A stretch of DNA of 64,000 nt from Owenia fusiformis (lineage: Eukaryota; Annelida; Polychaeta; Sabellida; Oweniidae), in contig CAIIXF020000011.1 of NCBI GenBank assembly GCA_903813345.2, forward strand, positions 25,472,166-25,536,165. The letters are read 5' to 3'. A program made the position numbers and the translations under genes. This document shows, one piece after another, positions 27,501-39,500 of this stretch. The notes under the pieces are model-generated. The model worked only from the letters and a program-made list of their open reading frames with translations. It was not told where the DNA came from and did not search any database. Within the stretch, counting starts at the first letter, position 1. The number at the start of each line of letters is the position of its first letter.

Positions 27501-30500
27501 TAACATTGTAATATGTTCATTATCATTATTAGACACTTTAAATATTTTATATAAGTGTTATCCTGACCCTTCCCTATCATAGGTCATCAATGGTCAAATG
27601 AACTTTTAGTTTAAGTCTTATAGGGTCCTCTGTCTTTTAAGCCTGTCAAGAGTCAAGTCTTACTTATTCATTGACTTGTTCCTAGAATATGAATGAATAA
27701 GTTCAAGTCATCTAGAGCTATTCAAGTCATCTATGCTTGTTCAACAATGTTCAATTTTTAGAACCATTTTACCATGTTTACTGCAATTGAAAAGTAATGA
27801 ACAGTTCAATCCTTTTGGTATGATATTTGATGCTAGTGTGAATTGCATAACATTTATGATTAAACTTAAATGAACTAATTTAACTCTGGCTATTAACCCT
27901 TCCCTAGTATCCTTCACATAACCTCTAAATCATCTTCATATCCAATGCCTAAATGGGGAAGGAGGGATGGGTTACAAATAGAGACCGAGGATAATTTGAA
28001 TCAAAGCAAGAAGACGTAATACTCAAAACTAGAAAGATTGGAGACCATTTATACCCTTCCTAATATTTTGCCTAATACATAACACTAAAATCTATTTTGT
28101 CAGACACTTGCTGATTCTTTTATCAATACCTCAACATCAGGCAATGCATGATCTATCCAATGGATTAAAGATTATGCTTGATTCTAATATGGCAAAATTA
28201 ATTTTTCGTATGAATTGCATAGAGCATCATTTTGCAGTTATAATAAAATGCATCCATTCATTCATTGGCTCATAGTTAACAAAAAAGCTATTCTCTGGAA
28301 GGTACAGTATAATTTCTATAGCAAAATAATTGCAAGATGAACAATTTACACATGTTTCTGATATGCTGTATTTTCAATGATTCCTTCAATAGTGGTTCGG
28401 TATATGTTTTTGAAATACTTCATATAATTCCTAAACAAATCGGTTTAGTGTATGAAATCAAAGTTGATACATTTGTCCCATACTTGGATATGTTTCAGAT
28501 ACATATAGCAGGTTTATAAATACTTATATTTTCATCAGCGGGCAGATATAGCTAATGTCCCTGCCCGAGAGGGCAGATATATTACACCTGCCCACTAAGT
28601 CATAATCATCATTTGTGTATGATTAGCAATGAGGGAAGTAGCATACTTAATACATATGTTAATAATCAATGATTCGAGAATTTGTGGATGAATACTTAAA
28701 AAACAGGAGAATCCTCCTAAGGCCAAGAAAACAAAATTAGTCATGAATACATTCATGTGGTTGTATTCTTTCTAATTCTGACCAATTGAACAATGTGAAC
28801 CAGATAAGAAAGATTGATATGGGATCCTATAGTCAGTTCATGCTATTAGGATTATCCCTTGGCAAATATAATATATCTTCCCTCAGGACCTAAGGCCTTT
28901 GGCCAATAGAAAATATCTTACCAGATATATTATATTGGCCTCGGGATAATTCCAATACTCTGAACCTCATAGAGGATAATCTTCATCTTCATCAATTATT
29001 ATTATACATATAAATCGGGATATAAATATAACCTAAAGTAAGAAATCACATTCTCTAGCCAGTAATATTTAATTTTAAAATTGGTAAATGATGATTATGT
29101 CACAATAGAATTGATGACCATGATTTATTTGAGAATAAAACAGACAAAACAAAGGCTAACAAAAATCTTTAAAAATTTGGGTAAAACATAAATATTTTAA
29201 AATTGCTTGTTTTTCATCATTATTACTTCGATCTCCAAACCCCAAAAATGGAGTGTTACAAATTGTTTCAAGTTAAAGTATGCCTAATTTCATGAGCAAA
29301 CTAGTAATCTTGTTGGATATTTTTCCTCGACAATGCCTTATCTAATTCATCTATATACAAGCTACTATATTCCAAATGCTATTTTACAGGATGGGTGTTC
29401 ATGAAAGTAACACTAAACATCAATTTTGTCATAAACTGAACAATGCAGCTAATTGATTCTCCCATCTAAGCAACAGAGCCTCTTTTAATATATTGTAATT
29501 TCAAAATTGCCTCTAATGAAGTTCTTCAATCAAATCTAAAATGGACACAACTGGTAATATCTTTATACCATATGAGTAGAATGTTTGTTTCTTTCAAATT
29601 CATGCTTTCGTTAGAAACATGGATATCACTAATTCATAGTTTTGATTCATATTTAAAATGGTGTGCATTATATATGAGGTTTAATTAATGGGAAGTTTTT
29701 AATACAGGGAAATACAATATATCTGAGGGAAATACAATATACCTCCCCAAAGGGGTTGAGGGTAGAATATTGTATTTCCCAAGGGTTATATCTTGTACCC
29801 AAAATTATTTATCATATACTAATATACGAAAATATGAGAAATTGCACAGAATGAAATTCCTGCAGGGAATTACTGAGCAGGTGATAAACCTGGCGATACA
29901 TAGAGATTATCCTATATGAGGTTCAGGATATTGGAACTATCCCGATTCAAATATAATATATCTGCCCAAGGGCGATTATGACGGAGTGGGCAGATATACT
30001 ATATCTGCCCGCTCGCAACAGAACGTAAAGCTATATCTGCCCGCTGATGAGTACATAAGTTTTTACAAACCTGCTTTATGTACCTGAAACACGACCAAGT
30101 ATGGGATAAAGCGGGATATGCAGTACATGTATATCCCCACTCACCTAAGGTATCAATTATATTCATGCATTTTATTTACCTATAACACTAAGTATAGGAT
30201 AAATAACTTTTACTGACAAATTATATAAGTGCATGATTACATTAGTCACAACTACTCACTAAAAGGTTAACTTATTGCATGAAGAAATGTAATTCTTCAT
30301 GAAGATTTCAAATATGATATCACTTATTTGACTGAATTTTGAATTTTTAATGATGTAAAGCAAGATTATTTCTACTTGCATCTAAGTCTATTTCATTGTA
30401 TAAGTCAACAATTAATAAGGCAAATACATATCACTGGCTTCCCTGATTCATTTAGATTCCTTGCACTTTTAAAATCATCAATAATTCATATAGGGTTGAA

Positions 30501-33500
30501 CTATCGAATAATGAAAACGTTGCAAATGATGTGATAGAAGTTTTTATACTATTTTGCTTGGAAATATTGCTGATATAGTTTTAATGTGATTTTAGGAGAT
30601 TAAATGTTCTACTGAGGAACTTTGATTATGTTCAATTTTCTATGATCTTTAACTTTCTGAAAAAAGGTTGTGCTAAATTCTCATTGAGACGATGTTAAAA
30701 ATCTTAATGTTGACTTCCTAAATGTTGAATTCTTTTGATTGTCATGAATTTAAGGTTCACACAAAATCTGAAGATCATCTAGTTTCAAACACAATCTGAA
30801 TCTCATTAAGTTTGATGCGAAAGCAGTTTTACTTTAATCCAAAATAATAAGTATGGTAAATCAATATGTGTCTATGGTAGATGCTAGCGTGTAGTCCAAC
30901 CAGCACAAGTGCTGCCATCTACCTATCCATTCATCAGTTTAGCACCTAATAAGGTCAGTACTCATGGTAAAGCTTTTGTACCTTGTCTATGGTAAAAATA
31001 AATCAAACAGAAATGTTAACTTGACACGATTGGTAATGCCCACCTTGAAGCGTGTAGGGATAAAGGGAAGGGTCAGGATAACACTTATATAAAATATTTA
31101 AAGTGTCTAATAATGATAATGAACATATTACAATGTTACACAACATAGGTAGATGCTAATAAATGTCAATTGTTGTTAGTATAATATGTATTTTTCATTT
31201 AATGCTGCAACAAGTACACACGTACCAAAAAGTGTACATCATACAGATGGTTTGAAATATGTTGGAATGTGTAACCTTTCATGTAAGGAAGGAGTTACAA
31301 TTATCAGAGTGGGCCGTAGTCTATAATAGCTTTCCCACGGAGCATTTGGACAGCTCAATGATCGTGACCTTTGAAATCGAATTAAGTCGATCCGCGGCTT
31401 ACTTTTGGTCTCTAACTGTGTCTTACATTAGTATCATCAATCCGTGTAAGTATCGGAGCGCTGGAGTACTTCTTTTTCGATCAAGACTTGTAATTGTTAG
31501 TCGAGTGAATCGTTTTACTGCCAAATTCCAATATGGCGGTTTCTGCTCGGACATTTTCGTAAATCTCCGGAGGTTGTCCGAACCTACTAATTCTCAAAAT
31601 TCATTTCGTTCGTTGCGTATCTCGCACCTAGCAAACCGCCATATTGGAAATAGGTCTAAAAAACTTTCACTCGATGAACAATTTACAAGTCTTGGTCGAA
31701 AAAGAAGTACTCCAGCGCTCCAATACTTACACGTATTGATGATACTGATGTAAGACACAGTTAGAGACCAAAAGTAAGCCGCGGATCGACTTAATTCGAT
31801 TTCAAAGGTCACTATTGATGAGCTGTTCACTTCTCCGTTTGAGAGCCATAAGTTTCAAAATCTAACATGGCTCTCGAAGTGAGTAAACTTATATGTGATC
31901 CGATGAAGAAAGACGTCTTATGCTTCCTTCTCGCTCTTTGCGCGAGCGTAGTGTAAACATATGCGTAAATAGATAAAACAAAATCCGTTGCTATGTTTTC
32001 TAGAGACATGGGTAACCCCAACCATGCGTCCAACAACTACGACTAGGAGACCAACGACAACAACTCGTAAACCGACGACGACAACTCGTAAGCCTACAAC
32101 GACAACTCGCAAGCCTACAACGACAACTCGCAAGCCCACAACTACAACTCGCAAGCCTTCAACTACAACGCGTCCGACTACCACCACAAAACGTACGACA
32201 ACGACTAGAAAACCAACTACCACAACTACTCTTAAGCCTACCACAACTGTGAAGTTGCCGTCTCGTTGTACAGGTACTTATAATCTGTACATGGATAAAT
32301 CTTCGTTTCGTAGCCTTTTATTGTAACTTTTTAGATTAAGGAAACAATTGTAAATAGGCACCTGGTAAATGAACTAATTGAGAAAGGGACAATTTAGTCT
32401 CCGAATAATGTTACACGTTCATGTTCAAGTTCAAATATTTGTAAATTGACCTCTCTGAACTCTTTCAATGGGACTTTGTCAATGCTACTAAACGATGGGA
32501 CAGTGTGTTTCATAAATATGCACGTCAAATTAAAAGTATCTCTTACAAATCTGTGGAAGTACAGTATACTGTAGAATAGTGTAGAGATTAACCAGGAATA
32601 GTCAATATATGATCAGCATATGGGTGACGTAAAGTTTATACAATATGTTTATTTCATGATTTTGAAGCCACTTCCAGTTCCATATCTCGCATATTTTTTT
32701 CATTTATTACTTTTTTCATCAAGTATAATTCAAACTGTATAGCGTTTCCCGAGTTACGTATTCCGAAGATAGATGGCGACGTAAGCGGTGAAACAACGTA
32801 CTTGACGTGTACGTTAGACCTCACTGACCAGAGGAATGTGCAGCTTTTAGTGACGTGGTATCATAATGGCATGGAGGTCAGAAGACAATGGTTGGATAAT
32901 AACGTGAACCGCGGACGATTGGATGTTTCCGGGGACTTTAAGAGATGGAAAACCGGTGATAAGGTACATAGTGCTTCATTATGTTATAACAAGAAGAGGT
33001 AAATGCATGGACCTCTCTCGGATAGAGCTCCGTGCAAAATGGAAGTGTCATTGATGTTATTGATGTTTAAGTGTAATATTACGACCAACTCGAGTATTAT
33101 GATCATTAGCTATCATTGAGCACTTGTTTCGGCAATAGAGCAAGCACTCAAAAATAAAGTACGCCTATTATGATTTTTACACGTATACAATAATGCAATT
33201 ACTCATAATTTATTCAACAGTATCAATTTTTACATCAGTTGTAGTATCGTTTTGGTTAGACTCAAAGAGCATTTGTACCCAAAGAAAAAATGACAATCTA
33301 CCCATACAATCACAAAGTGTCACAAGTGTGATGGCATAATTAACGTTTTATGGAATAAAAGCATGCATACAATACATATCGAGTACAAGTCGTATTTTAT
33401 ATTTCAGTTTACCTGTAGCACGAGTGGACGCTTTGTAGAAAGAACATGCACTGGTCCTACAAGTCAGGCCACGACAAGTCTACCACTAGTAGCCGAAATA

Positions 33501-36500
33501 AAGGTAAGTGCAACTAAAGCACTAAACTTTTATAATTGTAGTCTGGTGTAAGTAGCCAAGGCCATACGTCCAAAACTACGAAAGTCATAGTTCGGTTCCA
33601 GATAACGTTTATTGGATTGATAGTTTTGGATATTGGGGATTGGTTATCCTTATCATTATTTTGGCTCACCTGAGTTTCTTTTCTTTGTGTATGTTCTCAT
33701 GCGCTTTTGTCTTTCCCTTTTGGCTTGTATATGTGCATTCCAAGCGTTCATTCTCTACTATTTCTCTACAGGTGACAAATCCAGGAAATATTGTGATTGA
33801 AGAGGGAGGTGATAGCAAAGACATCACAATAGAAATCACAGCCCCTCCGTTGTTCTTCTGCAAATCTGCGTATGAGATTGAAAAATGTACGCTACAATTT
33901 GACGTCAGCGTGGAGAAGGTACGTCAGGAGTGGAAGTGCCGTAAACGTACCGTTATCTCGCAGGCTGTGATTGGTTGGAATGGACGACCGGAGGATGCTT
34001 TCTGCGGGGTCGTAGTCACGGAAACTACCTATCAACGATTGATTAGGATCCCGATACGCGCTAAGATTGATTTTAAATACGACAGGAATCAACAGCGTGT
34101 CGTCTGGATTGAGGCCGCTCACAAAGTTGCTGGCAATGTTGTTCGAGTGGAAAAAATCAAACAAATTTCTGTAAGTTAAAGGACTTTAGTTATGGGTGTT
34201 ACATTAAAGATTTTTCACTCTTTTCTGAGGGAGATCGGTGATATCAACTCCTTGAGGGAATAAGCTATTCACTATACAATACCCATCATTAGTTTGGAAA
34301 ACGTTACCCATTGGTCTACTTGTAAATACAATTCACACATGTATTTCATACCTACTAAGGTTCTAGGTAAATAACGAGCGGGAATATATACTGTATCTAG
34401 GGATCTATCACTGAGGAACGGGGCGGGATGGATACAGCCTGCCCCTCGGGATTTATCCCTGCGGTCCCTCGGGATATACACCCTATATTTCCCTTGGGAT
34501 AAACCCTGTATCCAAAACCTCTCAATACATTACCCTTATATGTGCAACAGGCTGTATGGCACCGGCTGTAGTACAAGAACAGTATCATCCGCCAACACTG
34601 CAATAGCTACAATTTATTGAAAACAATTCGAAATATGTGTCCATTGATTGATGAGGTATATCATAACGATTACGTTTCATTTTCAAAAATCGACCCTCAA
34701 ATGCCAACAAATGTGAAACTATCGATTCATGATGAATATGTTTCGCACAACGCATCTCGTTTTAAATGAACTACTCGTAAATCTAGTGAATGCGTTACTG
34801 ATTCTCGATACGTTAAGGCCCGGTCACACCGCAGCATATCGCGTTTGACTTCTGGGAAATTATTTCAAGTGGGAAGTGTTTAAGAGTAAAGACATTTATT
34901 GGAATTTGTAACTTTAACAAAAGTCCTTCAAGGATTAAAGAAGAAATGTTTTAAATCTAAAGTGCTTCTATTAATGTAATATGACATTAAGAATGAATAA
35001 CATTACAATTTTCTTTAATAATCTCTCATATCATTTCAAACAAACATATCACAATTTAATCGTTGTATTTCCATTACTTGGAACCGATTTACGTTCAAAT
35101 TGCTTTAACAATGTCAAATAACATTTACAGCAAAGTAATAATCATGACGCATGACAAATTTTTGCATTGCTGTGCGCGCATCAACTTTTTGTATAATACC
35201 ATGACGAGTGCAACATTTTACAAGCTGCGCAGAAAATTCACAGATAATTTATTGAATTGCTTGACGTGAAAGCACTAGGTATATACTATATTTGAATAAA
35301 GGTCTCAGTAAAAGTCTATTTGTATTAACATTTAATGAAAAACAAAAATCGCATAATTCACCTTTTTAAAATCCAAAATCACAAACTTTGAACGCTTAAT
35401 TTAGGAATTTACAATGCAAAAAATTGAAATGCCAGACATGAATATATATCAAATGTAAAATGCACAAGTGTCTCCACAGTGTTCTACACAGTGGTGCATT
35501 TCTCCACGTATTTATAGCCAACTTCTGGTCCCGCTCCGACACCTCTATACCAACGCCAAAGCAAAGTTCATCGCCGCCGTGGAACGCTGCGACAACGTCC
35601 GACACCGTTCCAAAAACCCCATGTACGCTGATAAAACGCTAACAACCGCTCCACCGACGTTTGTGCAACGTTTAATCGCCGCCCGGGCAACGCTGGTGAA
35701 GCAGCGGTGGTCCAGCTTTTAAGATTTCTGCGTTGGTCTAGCGGATTCAAGCGTCCACGAACTTGCGTCTAGCGGTGCCAAACTTTGACTGGGCGTTGGT
35801 GGAGCGGTGATAAACTTTGCCAGGGCGTAAAATTGTCCCTTTTTCAACGCTCGCAATATTTTGAGCAGCTCAAAACTTTTGGAGCGTTAGGATGGCCACT
35901 CGAGAAACATCCGCGTTGGCCGAGCGTTTACAGCGTTGCTTTAACGGATGCCAACTTTGGTTAAACGGTGGTGAACGTTTACGAGCGTTGATGATTTTTT
36001 TCAACGTTCAAGGAACGCTCCAGCAACGTTTAGGCGGTGTGACCGGGCCTTCACATGCTAAAAGCGTTGTGCGAAATTAAACCTCTCTATCGTTACTTTT
36101 ATCAATTCTTACTTTCTCCAGGTGGCCATTATTGATCGTGACAGGAAGTCACAATGCAGATCAGTAAATGACCCTCACTTGACGTCATTTGATGGAAAGT
36201 AAGACCTAGTTTTATTCGAATAATTGTAAAAGATCAGGTTCTACATAAACCTTGTTATCCATAAGGTAATAGGTAACTTTTCGAGAGCAAGATATAGGCC
36301 TAACTTTTTTCATAAATACCTCATACAAACAGATACAGGGCCTACGTCGAAGCATTATTGGCCCTGTTAAAGTAGTTACAATATTGGTTAAAATAGGTCA
36401 CAATGTAAAAATGGTAGATATAAAACCTAATCTGTGAATCAACTGATCCAGAAGTGAGAGGTTAATCGTTTTAAGATTTCATGTTGACTGTCATTTATTG

Positions 36501-39500
36501 TAAATTAATTCAGACTACGTTATTTTATTTTCACCACCATCTCAGCTACACTGGTGATCCACTCGATTACGCTGGTTACCAAAACGAATCGTTTTGGTAA
36601 CAAAATGTCGGAACGTCGAAGGCACGATTTTTCTTTTTTCCTTATTTCACGCGTTGTAGGCAGAATCCCCACGACGTTTTTTCTCACAACATGCATCAGT
36701 ATCATATGTTTTAGAAAATGTACATGTTTGCGATAAAATAGCTCAGAGGACAACAGAATCGTCGATTTACTTCCTCACTTAAGTTACATAAACGGTTTTT
36801 CGAAAAACAGTTAAGATCTGCACTTTTAACCCAAACCGTTTATGTAACTTAAGTGAGGAAGTAAATCGACGATTCTGTTGTCTTCTGAACTATTTGTTCG
36901 CAAATATGTACACTTTCTTAAACATATGATACTGATACACGTTTGTGTTAAAAAATGTCGTGGGAATTCTGCCTACAAGTGTAAAATAAGGAAACGAGAA
37001 AAATCGTACCTTTCGGATGTTCCGACATTTTGTTACCAAAACGATTCGTTTTGGTAACCAGCGTAATCGAGTGGATCACCAGTGAGCTACAGACAGGTTA
37101 GATGCCCTAAAAAGCGACATAATACGATAACACTTGCTCAGATCACAATTAATATTGTTTAGCGTATTTCCACATTATTGAAGGGAATACTATGTTTGTC
37201 TAATGAGTTTATTATTTCAGACGATTTGACAACATGTTGGTTGGAGAGTTTTACATATATCGCCACAAGAGTCTTCCCTTCCAAGTGAGTAAACTTATAT
37301 AGGCTTCTAATAATTATGTTGTACTTTAAATGTACCCTATTTTCCTGATTGGAGAATATTTAGCCTCAATATCGAATACAGAAAGCCTAAGTTATCAGAA
37401 TTTGATTAATTACAATTTTCAGATTCATGGGTTTTACACGAAATGTGGCCGTAGGGGTAGGGCTTCGTGTAACTGCGGCGTGGGTATCAAGTCGGGTGAT
37501 GACGTCATCATGCTAAGTAGGTGCCCCAGACCAAAGCCGCCGAAGAAGCCTGGTGGAGTCTTTGACTGGATTTTCGAATACGAGAAGTTGAAACTTAAAG
37601 GAAAACTTGGGTACAAAATCCTCGGAAAGAAAGGTCTTACATGGGCTCTAATCACCGGAAGTAGCAAGAAAAAACCTCCCCTTGAACTGAAGATGTTCAA
37701 AAATGGAGAACTGACTTCGGGCACTAAGATCTTTAGTTTTAACAAAGGAAATAAATATGAGGTATTCGGGTACTTAATTATGTATATCATCCAAGCTTTT
37801 TGCATTCGTATAGCCTTGACATTTAGTAAAACGTGCTGATCCCCCTTTAAAGCTGAAAGGGTAATTGACTTTTGCTTAAAATGCCAGTGAATTTAACTGC
37901 CCTCTATAAATAAAATTTATGCATTTTAGCATGTGTACCTTTCAAAAATAATTTAATACCAGATTATTCTTGTCAATGCAATTCAATTAATGAAATTATT
38001 GCCACTTCAGGTCCATCTTCCCACTGGTCTCTATCTCACGGTCACCGTATCAGGGAAAACACACGTCAACATCTACGTCAACCCTTCCCCCATTGATTTC
38101 AAACAATCTGAAGGTAAGATTTAACAACAGTAGTAAAGTATGTCCATGTCGGCCCAAGTTGGTATCAGCGGGTCCATATGGAACCGAGTTAAAGCCTCAG
38201 TCACATGTGCTCTTAGGCGGTCGTAGCTTACCAAATAAAACTGCTTTTATCCTGCATTTTCTCTCGATTTTATGAAGCTACGACCGCCTTGCGTGTGTTG
38301 TAGATAAAATGTGACGGAGGCATAAGGACTGAGTGGTCTTTTTGTAAAATGTTCTGAAGAAGACTTGATATTACAGGTCACGGAAATTTTAGTAATTCTA
38401 ATAATAATCACATCTTTCTGTATCACTAGTATAGCGACAAACTCGGATATGATTACACTTCATTGTATCCGAGCTAGTAGTCATATGGTTGGTGAAAGTT
38501 ACAACTGTCATAATCATGTGTTGATAGTAGTCAATGTCCATACCTTTAAATATATTGTTTGAATAACCTGATATCCGTAATTTTAGGTCTTTGTGGTTTC
38601 TACGATGGTAACCAACGCAACGATCTAATGATGCCTGATGGTAGCATACACCGTCCTCCGAGGAAGCAGGCCAGGCGACCCGATGTTTTCAATAATGCTT
38701 GGAGGTGTGAATGAGATGCAGTGACTTACTCTACTCATTCTGGCTACCAAATCTAAAAACAAAAAAGTTGAAATCAATTCTTGCTTAAAGCCTTATGACC
38801 TGTACACATCTCACCTCAACAAGGGGGTGGTGTAAAGAAATATAGTGGGAGATCGAGGTCTAGAGTCTTATGCAACAGTTAACGGAAATGATGTAATCAA
38901 CAACAAAGTTTGAATTGTTAAAGCAACTTGTCAATGTCTCTGCAGTAGCTAGGAATTTGGGTATAGTAGTAACACTAAGCCACGGCAGTCCTTGCTATTT
39001 CTAGAAATAAATGAATATCCAATCCTTTGCTGACATCTTTTTAGGGTGCCACGTTCTGACAGTATATTTAATGGGTGTCGACGTGGAGCGAACTATCGTC
39101 CAAAACATAGCACTTACTGTAACTGTATCCGGGCCGCGAAGGGAGAATGTGGGCAGAGATTCGATGTTGAGACGTGTGATATTGCCCATGGTGGTAAGTA
39201 TCTAAATCTAACAATGTAACATGAACGCTGTGGCTTGTTCTACGTGAATTCGAAGTGGTTGTCGATTTTTCATATGGATTATCACTGTTGCAATAAAGAA
39301 AAACATGAAATGAGTTAGTTTTGGTCGAATCTACTTTCCATTTTTGGGAAAAATCGAAACCTTAAACAACTAATAAAAAACAATCCCATCCAGCGAATGA
39401 TATCGTTCATTTTTAGGTACTGATATAACAAAACTTCTTGAACAGAATTCTGTCATCCCACAATTCCGCCAACAACCCAAAAGAGGAAAACGGCAAGCAA

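Larger units (their letters stand above)
26808..31886. mobile_element. palindromic 8-bp-TSD transposon, split by a nested insertion
   Basis: The element starts TTACTTCCTGCGAAAGC and ends CTCTCGAAGTGAGTAA, and is flanked by ACTTATAT on both sides (26800-26807 and 31887-31894). Without the nested insert (26846-31321 plus one TSD) its length is about 595 bp, matching the intact 598-bp copy at 62566-63163. Each half is a near reverse complement of the other, both carrying the segment with GGCTTACTTTTGGTCTC. The 8-bp duplication suits hAT-like transposases but the superfamily is inferred. It lies in intron 4, about 110 bp upstream of the exon 5 acceptor. Confidence 0.85.

Noticed and set aside
31259-31830. 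Open frames of 164 (plus) and 78 (minus) codons sharing the same protein words
   Set aside because: They lie in the palindromic transposon, so the same peptide is read on both strands; the second copy at 62621-62863 is another instance.
31918-32244. Minus-strand frame of VVVVGLR repeats
   Set aside because: It is the antisense shadow of the Thr-rich stalk exon on the plus strand.
35396-36080. Several 60-84-codon frames at 35.4-36.1 kb
   Set aside because: They fall in the AAGGCCCGGTCACACC element, where repeated AGCGTT words and higher G+C keep frames open.
37434-37805. 123-codon minus-strand frame
   Set aside because: It overlaps exon 11 of the vWD domain in antisense and has no homology, whereas the sense frame carries clear vWD motifs.
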